A stretch of DNA of 19,836 nucleotides. Origin: Planctomycetota bacterium (lineage in GTDB: Bacteria > Planctomycetota > Planctomycetia > Pirellulales > Lacipirellulaceae). The position numbers were made by a program, and so were the translations under genes. Each line of letters opens with the position of its first letter. The first letter of the stretch is position 1. The DNA is taken from assembly GCA_022614705.1 (NCBI GenBank), contig JAKEIB010000050.1:1-19836 (forward strand), read 5' to 3'. Under the pieces are notes generated by a model that had not been told where the DNA came from, searched no databases, and saw only the letters and a list, made by a program, of their open reading frames with translations. Positions 8,600 to 15,582 of this stretch are shown here, in pieces.

Positions 8600-10015
8600 A
8601 TGCGCCTAACAACACTATTCGCCCTTGCCATTTGCGTAAACGTCCCTGCGGTCGTCCCGGCCGCGCCGCGCAACGTGGTCCTGTTCGTCACCGACGACCA
8701 AGGCCAAGACGCCGGCTGCTACGGCAACCCGGTCATTAAAACGCCGAACCTCGACGCGCTGGCCGCCGACGCCACGCGCTTCAAGTACGCCTATTGCACC
8801 ACGGCAAGCTGCAGCCCGAGTCGCTCGGTGATCCTCACCGGCCTGTTCAATCACGCCAATGCTCAATACGGCTTGGAGCACGCCTATCACCACTTTCGCA
8901 GCTTCGACAACTTTAAGAGCTTGCCCGTTCTGCTGAGCGAGGCCGGCTATCGCACCGCGCGGATCGGCAAGTTTCACGTCGGCCCGGAAAGCGTCTACCG
9001 TTTCGACGAACAACTACCCGGCAACCCGCGCAGCCCGGTCGAACTGGCCGACAACTGCCGCGGCGTTATTGAAGACGCTTCGGACCGGCCGTTCTTTTTG
9101 TACTTCTGCACCGGCGACCCGCATCGCGGCGGCCGCGCGAACGACCTTCCGCTTCAGCCCGACCGCTTCGGCAACCTGCCACGTGGCGAAACGTATCCCG
9201 GCGTCGAGCCCGTGCATTACGACCCGGCCGACGTCATCGTGCCGCCATTCCTGCCCGATACGCCGACGTGCCGCGCCGAACTGGCGCAGTACTACGAGTC
9301 GATCTCGCGCGCCGACGCCGGGCTGGGACGGTTGATCGAAATCTTGAAGCAGGCTGGCAAATACGACGACACGCTCATCATCTACATTTCCGACAACGGC
9401 ATCCCGTTTCCCGGAGCGAAAACCAATGTCTATGAACCCGGCATTCGCCTACCGTGCATCGTGCGGAACCCGGACGCGAAAAAGCGCGGCGTCGTCAGCG
9501 AAGCGCTAGTCAGCTGGGTCGACATCACGCCAACCGTTCTCGATTTCGCCGGTGTCAAACCGCCACGCCGCGAAAAACTCCATGGCCGGTCGTTCCTGCC
9601 AATACTCGATCAAGAAAAGCCAAGCGACTGGGACGAAATGTATGCGTCGCACACATTCCACGAGGTGACAATGTACTACCCGATGCGCGTAGTCCGCAGC
9701 GGCCGCTACAAACTCGTTTGGAACATCGCCCACCCCCTGCCCTTCCCATTCGCATCCGATTTATGGAACTCGGCCACATGGCAAGACAGCCTGCGCATGG
9801 GCGACGACGATTTCCGATACGGCAAACGGACGATTGAGACGCTCGCCCATCGCCCGCAATTCGAGCTCTACGACCTCGAACGAGACCCAGATGAAACGCA
9901 CAATCTCACAACCGATTTACAATATCGCGCCGTGCTCGCCCAACTGCAGCAGAAGTTACGCGACTTCCAGCGCCGGACGGGCGACCCCTGGGAATTGAAG
10001 TGGGAGCGGGAGTAG
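8600..10015 (+). CDS. Exported type I sulfatase (formylglycine-dependent)
   Basis: The protein has 471 residues with a short signal peptide (LTTLFALAICVNVPAVVPAA). The family pattern is complete: metal-binding Asp32-Asp33 in FVTDDQGQDAG, the sulfatase signature CSPSRSVILTG with Cys71 as the residue oxidised to formylglycine and Arg75, GKFHVGP, and ISDNG with Asp265-Asn266. The Cys-Ser-Pro-Ser-Arg core and layout resemble the heparan N-sulfatase (SGSH-like) branch of S1 sulfatases, but substrate cannot be assigned by eye. It would hydrolyse sulfate esters or sulfamates of polysaccharides in the periplasm. Activity needs a formylglycine-generating enzyme; no functional one is visible in this window. 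It probably shares a transcript with the two preceding genes. Confidence 0.93.
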   Translation: MRLTTLFALAICVNVPAVVPAAPRNVVLFVTDDQGQDAGCYGNPVIKTPNLDALAADATRFKYAYCTTASCSPSRSVILTGLFNHANAQYGLEHAYHHFRSFDNFKSLPVLLSEAGYRTARIGKFHVGPESVYRFDEQLPGNPRSPVELADNCRGVIEDASDRPFFLYFCTGDPHRGGRANDLPLQPDRFGNLPRGETYPGVEPVHYDPADVIVPPFLPDTPTCRAELAQYYESISRADAGLGRLIEILKQAGKYDDTLIIYISDNGIPFPGAKTNVYEPGIRLPCIVRNPDAKKRGVVSEALVSWVDITPTVLDFAGVKPPRREKLHGRSFLPILDQEKPSDWDEMYASHTFHEVTMYYPMRVVRSGRYKLVWNIAHPLPFPFASDLWNSATWQDSLRMGDDDFRYGKRTIETLAHRPQFELYDLERDPDETHNLTTDLQYRAVLAQLQQKLRDFQRRTGDPWELKWERE

Positions 10016-10037
10016 CTGCACCCGGCGGGATCCTCAG

Positions 10038-10457
10038 TCAAATCGACCAATCCTCGATCAGCAATCCAGGAATGCGACCGAAGTCTTTGCGGTTGCGCGT
10101 CACGACGATCGCGGAATTCTCAATCGCAATCGCGGCAATTCGCAGATCGTTTGCCTTGACGCCCAACTTCATTCGACGGAGAGCCTCAAACCGGCCAATG
10201 GCCTGCTCCGTGAACGAAAGAACCTGCATGTCCTTGAGCGAACTAACGTTTCGGGTAAATCGCTCGTATGCGTAAGCAAGTTCGCTTCGCGTTTTTGCGC
10301 TGCGGCAAAGCGTGAACCAAGAACGTAGTTGTTCCTCAACCGAAATAATCGCTACTGCCAAATCTTGAGGGGGATGCCGTAGTACACGATTTGCTACGAC
10401 GCGATTGCTCAATTGAAGGAGCGAAAGGATGTCCGTATCCAAGACAAAAAGGCTCAT
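10038..10457 (-). CDS. VapC-like PIN-domain toxin
   Basis: This is a 139-residue PIN nuclease. The acidic residues expected of the active site are present: Asp7 (with Asp9) in FVLDTDILSLL, Glu41 in ISVEEQL, Asp104 in KANDLRIAAIA and Asp125 in TRNRKDFGRIPGL. The usual VapC role is cleavage of tRNA or rRNA, held in check by a partner protein. The start ATG overlaps the stop codon of the upstream antitoxin gene in an ATGA (10454-10457), with a gaggaattgg ribosome-binding stretch in front, so the two are translationally coupled. It is convergent with the sulfatase, with only 22 bp between the stop codons. Confidence 0.88.
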   Translation of the reverse strand: MSLFVLDTDILSLLQLSNRVVANRVLRHPPQDLAVAIISVEEQLRSWFTLCRSAKTRSELAYAYERFTRNVSSLKDMQVLSFTEQAIGRFEALRRMKLGVKANDLRIAAIAIENSAIVVTRNRKDFGRIPGLLIEDWSI

Positions 10458-10744
10458 TCCAATTCCTCGGGCCGACTTCGATTCTCTTCAATAAGTTCCA
10501 ACCATCTCCGAACGAGCGGATCAGATTCGTCGAAGATACCGATAGACTTAGCCCAAGGATGTTCGTTTTGAACCTCGACGGAAGCCACGCTCGCGCCGTT
10601 ACGAAGTTTTGTGGCAATGCGGTCTTTGAATCGCGCCAACGCGTCCTCGGGGGTGGTGCCCTCTACCACGATCGCGAACGGCTCGCCGCCGCTGGCCCGA
10701 TAGCCGCTGCCGGGAATGGGTTCAATTAGTACGGGGATCTCCAT
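10454..10744 (-). CDS. HicB-like antitoxin partner of the PIN toxin
   Basis: The protein has 96 residues from the ATG at 10744, which has ggag eight bases upstream; a TTG at 10768 would add eight residues without a ribosome-binding site. The N-terminal half (PVLIEPIPGSGYRASGGEPF, then GTTPEDALARFKDRI) has the strand-strand-helix look of HicB-like antitoxins, including the GTTPEDAL turn. The C-terminal 40 residues, with EHPWAKSIGIFDESDPLV, could wrap the toxin. No DNA-binding domain is obvious, so autoregulation may rely on the complex or may be absent. Assignment rests on the four-base overlap with the PIN gene and on general resemblance to small proteins that accompany PIN toxins; a direct HicB homology is tentative. 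Confidence 0.7.
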   Translation of the reverse strand: MEIPVLIEPIPGSGYRASGGEPFAIVVEGTTPEDALARFKDRIATKLRNGASVASVEVQNEHPWAKSIGIFDESDPLVRRWLELIEENRSRPEELE

Positions 10745-10782
10745 GATCGTGACTCCAAATGGCGCCAACGTGTTGCAATCTC

Positions 10783-10788
10783 ATTATA
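10783..10788 (-). promoter_or_regulatory. Candidate -10 box of the toxin-antitoxin pair
   Basis: The minus strand has a perfect TATAAT (in gatgtataatgag) about 38 bases before the antitoxin start codon. The -35 position (tggtgc) is a poor match. A short imperfect dyad, caacgtgttg, at 10766-10775 lies just after the predicted start point and could be an operator, which is only a suggestion. Confidence 0.35.
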
Positions 10789-10840
10789 CATCCTGTCGGC
10801 GGGCGGCACCACGACAACCGCGGCCTGTTCAACGTCACGT

Positions 10841-11821
10841 TCAGTCCTGGTATCCCCGCGGATGCTTCTTATGCCACGCCCAGGCGCTCTCGATGATCTC
10901 GCGCATCGAGTAACGCGCTTGCCAATTGAGCTCGCGCTTGGCGGCCGAGGCGTCGGCGACCAGTTTGGGCGGGTCGCCTTCGCGGCGGGCTACGGCGCGA
11001 GTTGGAATTGGATGCCGCGTAATCTCGCGACACAGGTCCACGACTTCCTGCACGCTCGCGCCATGCCCTGTGCCCAGATTCAGCTTGAGCGCCATGCCGG
11101 GTTGCAATTTTTCAATCGCGGCCACATGTGCGGTGGCCAGATCGTCAACGTGGATGTAATCGCGAATGCACGTGCCGTCCGGCGTGGGATAGTCGGTGCC
11201 AAAAACTTCGACGTATTCGCGTTGGCCAAGCGCCACCTGCAAGATGAGTGGAATGAGATGTGTTTCGGGATCGTGATCTTCGCCAATTGTCCCATCCGCC
11301 GCCGCGCCGGACGCATTGAAGTACCGCAGCGCCGCGTAGCCAAGACCATACGCATGAGAATAGTCGGCCAGCGCATGCTCGATGACGAGCTTGGTGAATC
11401 CGTACGGGCTGATCGGATGCTGCGGATGGTCCTCGGTAATCGGCACGCGCTCGGGAATTCCGTACGTCGCGCAGGAACTCGAAAAAACGATCCGGTTTAC
11501 ACCGGCGTCTCGCATCGCATCCAGAAGAGAGAGCGATCCCACAATGTTGTTCTGATAGTAAATTGCCGGCTCGCGCACTGAAACGCCGACGTAGGCGAAC
11601 GCCGCGAAGTGCATCACGGCGTCGATTCGGTGCTCCGTGAGCAGGCCCGCAATGCGCTTGCGATCGATCAAGTCGGCCTCGACAAACCGCGCCCTTCCAA
11701 TTGCCGGGCGATGTCCCTCCGCCAGGTTGTCGACGATCAACACATCGTGCCCGCATTCAGTCAACAGTTTTGCCGAATGCGACCCCACGTAGCCCGCGCC
11801 GCCGGTAACTAGAACACGCAT
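10841..11821 (-). CDS. galE: UDP-glucose 4-epimerase
   Basis: This 326-residue protein is an extended short-chain dehydrogenase. It has the NAD-binding GGAGYVGS at residues 7-14, the HFAAFAYVGVSV stretch, the catalytic SSSCATYG (Ser116) and SPYGFTK (Tyr140, Lys144), LRYFNASGAA, and CIRDYIHVDDLATAH. The length matches bacterial GalE (about 330-340). It interconverts UDP-glucose and UDP-galactose in the cytosol for galactose use or polysaccharide synthesis. The ATG at 11821 is preceded by aagga at a slightly long distance. Close relatives include UDP-arabinose and UDP-xylose 4-epimerases, and given the neighbouring pentose gene that alternative is not excluded. It is transcribed divergently from araB. 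Confidence 0.92.
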   Translation of the reverse strand: MRVLVTGGAGYVGSHSAKLLTECGHDVLIVDNLAEGHRPAIGRARFVEADLIDRKRIAGLLTEHRIDAVMHFAAFAYVGVSVREPAIYYQNNIVGSLSLLDAMRDAGVNRIVFSSSCATYGIPERVPITEDHPQHPISPYGFTKLVIEHALADYSHAYGLGYAALRYFNASGAAADGTIGEDHDPETHLIPLILQVALGQREYVEVFGTDYPTPDGTCIRDYIHVDDLATAHVAAIEKLQPGMALKLNLGTGHGASVQEVVDLCREITRHPIPTRAVARREGDPPKLVADASAAKRELNWQARYSMREIIESAWAWHKKHPRGYQD

Positions 11822-11880
11822 TTTCTCGGATCCTTAACAATCGCAGCAATAGTTTGTGATGACACGGTATCGCAAGGAAA

Positions 11881-12046
11881 TGAACAGGAGGGAACGGAGA
11901 TAACAGAGGTAGAACTAGTTTCGAAACGTAGCTGAAGTTGCAAGACTTCAGAACATCAACTGAATTCTTGCGAATCCAGCTACTCATACATCGAAACCTA
12001 TTCCAATGACAACCCGCACTCCGTTTCCTCCGTTGCCTCCTGTTCA
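11881..12046. repeat. Long imperfect palindrome between galE and araB
   Basis: The outer arms, 11881-11899 (tgaacaggagggaacggag) and 12028-12046, match at 18 of 19 positions when inverted. Inner arms 11929-11951 and 11960-11982 match at 19 of 23, and patches between them (gtttcga / tcgaaac) also pair. The whole 166 bp could fold into one long irregular hairpin. It lies in the 373-bp gap between divergent genes and is therefore not a terminator of either. It looks like a decayed palindromic mobile element. The rest of the gap holds no ORF I can support; a weak TTGCAA-16 bp-TAGGAT pair at 12082-12109 is the only promoter-like signal towards araB. Confidence 0.55.
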
Positions 12047-12194
12047 ATCCATATGGTAAGTCCCTGATGTATCTGACTGTATTGCAAGTGAATAGCCTGC
12101 GAGTAGGATAACACTCTTCGGCATCCGCGCGAATGTCTGCGCGAGTCGTGACGTTTTGGTTTTCGTCGCAGAGATATAAATTAAGGTGCTCCGC

Positions 12195-13892
12195 ATGGCA
12201 AAATCGGACGGTCGAAAATTCGCGATTGGCGTTGACTACGGAACCAACAGTGTGCGCGCGCTGGTCGTCGATGTTGCCGACGGCGCGGAGATCGCGACGC
12301 ACGTTTATGACTATCCAGGCGGCGAGGCGGGCGTTCTGCTCGACTCGAAGGATCCGAATCTCGCGCGCCAAAACCCGGCCGACTACATCGAGGGATTCTA
12401 CAAATCGGTGCGGCGAACGGTCGCGGCGGCCAAACGCAAACGCGGTTTCCAGCCGGACAACGTCATCGGCATCGGCGTCGATACGACCGGCTCGACGCCC
12501 ATCCCGGTCGATCGCGACGGCACGCCGCTCGCGCTGTTGCCCAAGTTCAAAAAGCGGCTCGCGGCCCAGGCCTGGCTGTGGAAGGATCACACCGGCCATG
12601 CCGAAGCGGCCGAGATCACGGCGAAGGCCAAGTCGGACGCCGACCGATACCTCGCTAATTGTGGTGGCACGTACTCCAGCGAATGGTACTGGTCGAAGAT
12701 TCTGCATTGCAAACGCGAAGATCCAAAGACCTTCGCGACCGCATATAGTTGGGTCGAGCTCGCCGATTTCATTCCGGCGTACATCACCGGCAATACGAAT
12801 CCGCACACGATGAAGCGCGGCATCTGCGCCGCCGGCCACAAAGCGATGTACGGCGCCGCATGGGGCGGCCTGCCCAAGCCCGATTTTCTCGCAGCGATTG
12901 ACCCCGAATTGGCGGCGGTGCGCGAACACTACTCGAGCGAAGTCGTGCCGGCCAACCAGGTGGCCGGGCACTTGACCGCGACTATCGCGAAAAAGGTTGG
13001 TTTGCCGGCGGGTGTGACCGTTGCTGTTGGCGCGTTCGACGCCCACATGGGCGCCGTCGGCGCTGGCATTCGGCCGGGCACACTCGTGAAAATCATCGGC
13101 ACGAGCACGTGCGACATGATGGTCGCGCCGATGGACCGCGAACTGCCGGAAATTCCTGGCCTGTGCGGCGTCGTACCCGGCTCGATCATCCCCGGCATGT
13201 ACGGCCTCGAAGCGGGCCAGTCGGCCGTGGGCGACATCTTCAATTGGTTCACGCGCTACCTAACGCCCGCCAAATACGGCTCTAAAGGCGACGCACATGC
13301 CAACCTCACGCGCGACGCGGAAAAGCTCGAACCCGGCGAAAGCGGCCTCCTCGCGCTCGACTGGAATAACGGCAACCGCACGATCCTCGTCGACCCGCTG
13401 CTCACGGGTTTATTGATTGGCCAGACGTTGCACACGCAAGCGCCGGAAATCTATCGCGCGCTCGTCGAAGCCACGGCGTTCGGCGCGCTCACGATCATCA
13501 ACCGGTTCGAAGAGTACGGCGTGAAAGTCGAGGAGGTCGTCAATTGCGGCGGCATCGCGGAGAAAAACCCATTCGTGATGCAAATCTACGCCGATGTGTG
13601 CAATCGGCCAATGAAAATCAGCCGCTCCGCGCAAACGTGCGCGCTCGGGGCCGCGATTTTTGGCGCCGTGGTTGGCGGCGCGTATTCGAGCGTGCAGGCC
13701 GCCCAGGAAAGAATGACCGGCGTCAAAAAGCAAGCGTTCCATCCCCACGCCGGCCGGGCCGCCGTGTATGCCGAATTGTACAAGCTGTACCGGGAGCTGC
13801 ACGACGCGTTCGGTCTACCCGGTCAGCGCGACTCGCTCAACCGGGTGATGAAAGAGCTCATTTCCATTCGCAACCGCGTGCGAAAGGGTTGA
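12195..13892 (+). CDS. araB: L-ribulokinase
   Basis: The protein is 565 residues from the ATG at 12195, which follows aaggtg by six bases; a GTG at 12186 would add three. It belongs to the FGGY carbohydrate kinases and matches the usual AraB length of about 565. Landmarks are the N-terminal phosphate loop GVDYGTNSVRALVVD, GIGVDTTGSTPIPV, WLWKDHT, the catalytic base in GAFDAHMGAVGAG (Asp282), GTSTCDMM, GGLPKPDFL, and the C-terminal nucleotide-site motifs VVNCGGIAEKNPF and ALGAAIFGAVVGG. It phosphorylates L-ribulose, the second step of L-arabinose breakdown. Nothing suggests inactivation. Its usual partner, arabinose isomerase, survives only as a C-terminal scrap 135 bp downstream, and no epimerase (araD) is present in the window. 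Confidence 0.95.
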   Translation: MAKSDGRKFAIGVDYGTNSVRALVVDVADGAEIATHVYDYPGGEAGVLLDSKDPNLARQNPADYIEGFYKSVRRTVAAAKRKRGFQPDNVIGIGVDTTGSTPIPVDRDGTPLALLPKFKKRLAAQAWLWKDHTGHAEAAEITAKAKSDADRYLANCGGTYSSEWYWSKILHCKREDPKTFATAYSWVELADFIPAYITGNTNPHTMKRGICAAGHKAMYGAAWGGLPKPDFLAAIDPELAAVREHYSSEVVPANQVAGHLTATIAKKVGLPAGVTVAVGAFDAHMGAVGAGIRPGTLVKIIGTSTCDMMVAPMDRELPEIPGLCGVVPGSIIPGMYGLEAGQSAVGDIFNWFTRYLTPAKYGSKGDAHANLTRDAEKLEPGESGLLALDWNNGNRTILVDPLLTGLLIGQTLHTQAPEIYRALVEATAFGALTIINRFEEYGVKVEEVVNCGGIAEKNPFVMQIYADVCNRPMKISRSAQTCALGAAIFGAVVGGAYSSVQAAQERMTGVKKQAFHPHAGRAAVYAELYKLYRELHDAFGLPGQRDSLNRVMKELISIRNRVRKG

Positions 13893-13988
13893 TGGTTCGG
13901 TGCCGCTGCGAACTTGTTAGCAGTGCGGCCGCAGCGAATTGCTTGCAAGTTGTCCCAATGTTGGGCTGCAAGCTGAAGGCTTAAAGAA

Positions 13989-14011
13989 CACTGCTGGACA
14001 AGCCAGCAGTG
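13989..14011. repeat. Short perfect hairpin repeat at the araA deletion junction
   Basis: cactgctgg and ccagcagtg form a perfect 9-bp stem around the loop acaag. No T-run follows, so it is a poor intrinsic terminator. From memory, palindromes of this type are common intergenic repeats in planctomycete genomes. It ends 16 bp before the first recognisable araA codon. Confidence 0.5.
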
Positions 14012-14027
14012 GCACCCGCGCAGGCCG

Positions 14028-14189
14028 CATCACACGCGTTTCAGCCAGGCTGTTGCTACCGAACAATTGGAGATGTTCGCCGACATGGCCGGCGTCGAAT
14101 TGCTAGTGATCGACAGCGACGCAACACTGCGAGATTTCAGCAATCAGTTGCGTTGGAGCGAATCCTACTACCATTTTGCCGTGTCCTAG
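14028..14189 (+). pseudogene. araA: C-terminal remnant of L-arabinose isomerase
   Basis: In this frame 53 sense codons and a TAG read HHTRFSQAVATEQLEMFADM and then AGVELLVIDSDATLRDFSNQ, ending LRWSESYYHFAVS. This closely matches the end of AraA as I know it (GGAHHT-FS-AVTTEQLEDFADMAGIE, an acidic/threonine turn, then ELRWNEAYY). The remaining roughly 440 N-terminal codons are missing; upstream the frame meets a TGA at 13974-13976 and no AraA sequence is seen in any frame between here and araB. Just before HHT the expected Gly-Gly-Ala appears shifted by about one base (gcaggccgcat), suggesting a junction or small deletion. The surviving part has no internal stop, so the loss may be fairly recent. 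It has no plausible start signal and should not yield an enzyme. Confidence 0.8.
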
Positions 14190-14200
14190 TATGACGCGCT

Positions 14201-14235
14201 CCTGCTGTCCGCGCGCACAGTAAGCGCGGAGCAGG
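14201..14235 (+). terminator. Terminator-like hairpin after the araA remnant
   Basis: cctgct-gt-ccgcgc pairs with gcgcgg-agcagg: a 12-bp GC-rich stem with a 2-nt bulge and a 9-nt loop. It begins 11 bases after the araA stop codon, where the terminator of an araB-araA transcript would be expected. The tail (cgtcttt) is only weakly U-rich. Confidence 0.35.
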
Positions 14236-14802
14236 CGTCTTTCGCCGGTTGCGGTTTGGTTCGGGTTGTCAAAGAGCTGCGCTTGCCGGGTGTCGGCAAG
14301 GTTCATCAAAAAAATGAAGGGGATCCCCTCCGGGTGCAAACTTCCGGAGCTCCGCGCACATGACCTCAGGCCACGTAGGGCGTCCCGGCGGGACGAATTA
14401 TCTACATAGCACGCAGAGACGCGGGAGGTCCGCTGCAAATCGTTCCCGACCCCTAGGGTGCGCTTCTCAGCGGCCACCGGGTAAGGGGCAGCAACTGTAA
14501 GCGCGGGCCTATCGAGAACGGGCGGTTCCGCGCGCCTCTGATCGTCGACACCTGGCGATCATGCGAGGGTATTTATAGCAGATAGTGAACAAATAGTCAA
14601 TACACAGATTTGGCCACCCCCGGAAGATGAGGAGAGGGGGGAGAAGGGGAGAGGGGAAGAGGCGGAGACGGGGAGACCTTCGGTCAGCGATGTGTACGGG
14701 GTCGTAAGACCGGCGCACAACAGAGTCTTTTGACATGAGTTTAGAGACACCGTTGGCCTGTAGCCCTCACAGCTGCCAGATTCGTACGACAAGTGCCGAC
14801 AA
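14236..14802. other. Gene-free stretch upstream of the sigma factor
   Basis: No ORF here has recognisable protein character in either strand. It holds a short dyad, cgtcccggcgggacg, at 14381-14395, an AT-rich island at about 14571-14610 (tatttatagcagatagtgaa onward) and a polypurine tract listed separately. I see no tRNA or riboswitch-like pattern. Together with the araA scrap it looks like a region of decay. Confidence 0.4.
14622..14676 (+). repeat. Low-complexity polypurine tract
   Basis: Of these 55 bases only three (14628, 14663, 14669) are pyrimidines, and 14629-14662 is an unbroken run of 34 purines built from gagggg and gaagg units. Such mirror-like G/A runs can form triplex structures. 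It lies about 260 bp upstream of the sigma factor start. Confidence 0.6.
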
Positions 14803-14829
14803 TGGAACCCTTTTCAACGTTGGGTTCCA
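14803..14829 (+). promoter_or_regulatory. Perfect dyad upstream of the sigma factor promoter
   Basis: tggaaccc and gggttcca form an exact 8-bp inverted repeat separated by 11 bases. It sits about 65 bp upstream of the candidate -10 box of the sigma factor gene. It could bind a dimeric regulator or form an RNA hairpin; neither is shown. Confidence 0.35.
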
Positions 14830-14891
14830 GGCGACTCAGAGTCGATGCCACGGCCCGAAGTGCCTGCTGCGCTCGCGGTATGTAGCTCTGC

Positions 14892-14897
14892 TATAAT
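14892..14897 (+). promoter_or_regulatory. Candidate -10 box of the sigma factor gene
   Basis: A perfect TATAAT lies 37 bases before the ATG at 14935, giving a leader of about 30 nt. The sequence 17 bp upstream (gcgctc) is not a housekeeping -35 box, so recognition may depend on an activator or another sigma factor. Confidence 0.35.
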
Positions 14898-14934
14898 CAC
14901 ACGGTCCGGCCTACCAGTATTGACGGCCACCTCT

Positions 14935-15486
14935 ATGAGCGATGTTACACAGATCCTGTCACGGATAGAGTCCGGCGACCCGAGCGCCGCCGACCAACTC
15001 TTGCCGTTAGTATACGATGAATTGCGCCGACTGGCGGCGCAGAAATTAGCCCACGAGAAGCCCGGGCAGACGCTTCAGGCTACGGCGCTTGTGCATGATG
15101 CGTATCTGCGGCTGGTCGATGTCGAACAGGCGCAGCACTGGAACAGCCGCGGGCACTTCTTTGCGGCGGCGGCCGAGGCGATGCGTCGGATGCTCGTCGA
15201 GCGGGCGCGACGAAAAAAGCGACGGCGCCATGGTGGCGGACGCAATCGCGTCGATCTCGACACCGAGCTTCTTATCTCCGACGACACCGACGATGTCATG
15301 CTGTCGGTCAATGATGCACTCGACCAACTTGCCACCGATGAGCCCCAAGCTGCCGAAGTCGTCAAGCTTCGCTACTTCGCTGGCCTGACGATCGAGGAAA
15401 CCGCCGCCGCCATGAATATTTCCGTTCGAACGGTCAATCGACATTGGACCTACGCCCGTGCGTGGCTTTACGAGCAACTTAACTGA
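14935..15486 (+). CDS. ECF-type RNA polymerase sigma factor (planctomycete ECF-like group)
   Basis: This 183-residue protein starts at ATG 14935 (MSDVTQILSRIESGDPSAAD), the usual N-terminus of this group; the frame opens further upstream at 14845, but the extra 30 residues are uncharacteristic and overlap the predicted promoter. Region 2 covers about residues 18-95, with LLPLVYDELRRLAAQKLAHE, ALVHDAYLRLVD and FFAAAAEAMRRMLVERARR. Region 4 covers about 125-180, with LDQLATDEPQAAEVVKLRYF and the helix-turn-helix LTIEETAAAMNISVRTVNRH. It matches the ECF-like family first described from Rhodopirellula (TIGR02999 type). No anti-sigma gene is adjacent. Instead a membrane Ser/Thr kinase follows after 96 bp, a common planctomycete pairing in which the kinase is thought to control the sigma factor. 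Confidence 0.93.
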   Translation: MSDVTQILSRIESGDPSAADQLLPLVYDELRRLAAQKLAHEKPGQTLQATALVHDAYLRLVDVEQAQHWNSRGHFFAAAAEAMRRMLVERARRKKRRRHGGGRNRVDLDTELLISDDTDDVMLSVNDALDQLATDEPQAAEVVKLRYFAGLTIEETAAAMNISVRTVNRHWTYARAWLYEQLN

Positions 15487-15582
15487 GTCGCGATCAAGAA
15501 TCATCATTTTTTGTGGCACGATTCGCTAGCCAACGTCGCACTGTCTTTTAGCGGCGCCCTTGTTGGGTCGGAGATGGATGCT

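Noticed and set aside
12148..12180. GTGACG and TATAAA as an araB promoter
   Set aside because: The spacing is 21 bp and the start point would fall on the ribosome-binding site of araB.
11757..13046. Long minus-strand open frame of 429 codons across the start of araB
   Set aside because: It is antisense to a strongly conserved kinase in GC-rich DNA; its translation is Arg- and Gly-rich without domain character and it covers the intergenic palindrome.
14311..14333. Dyad around ggggatcccc with an adjacent run of A, read as a minus-strand terminator
   Set aside because: The stem is too short once a loop is allowed and no gene ends there on the minus strand.
14103..14477. Minus-strand open frame of 124 codons over the araA remnant
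   Set aside because: The plus-strand frame has a clear araA match, while this one has no recognisable features or ribosome-binding site.
14509..14792. Two overlapping minus-strand frames across the polypurine tract
   Set aside because: Their Pro/Ser/Leu-rich sequence is just the translation of the low-complexity run.
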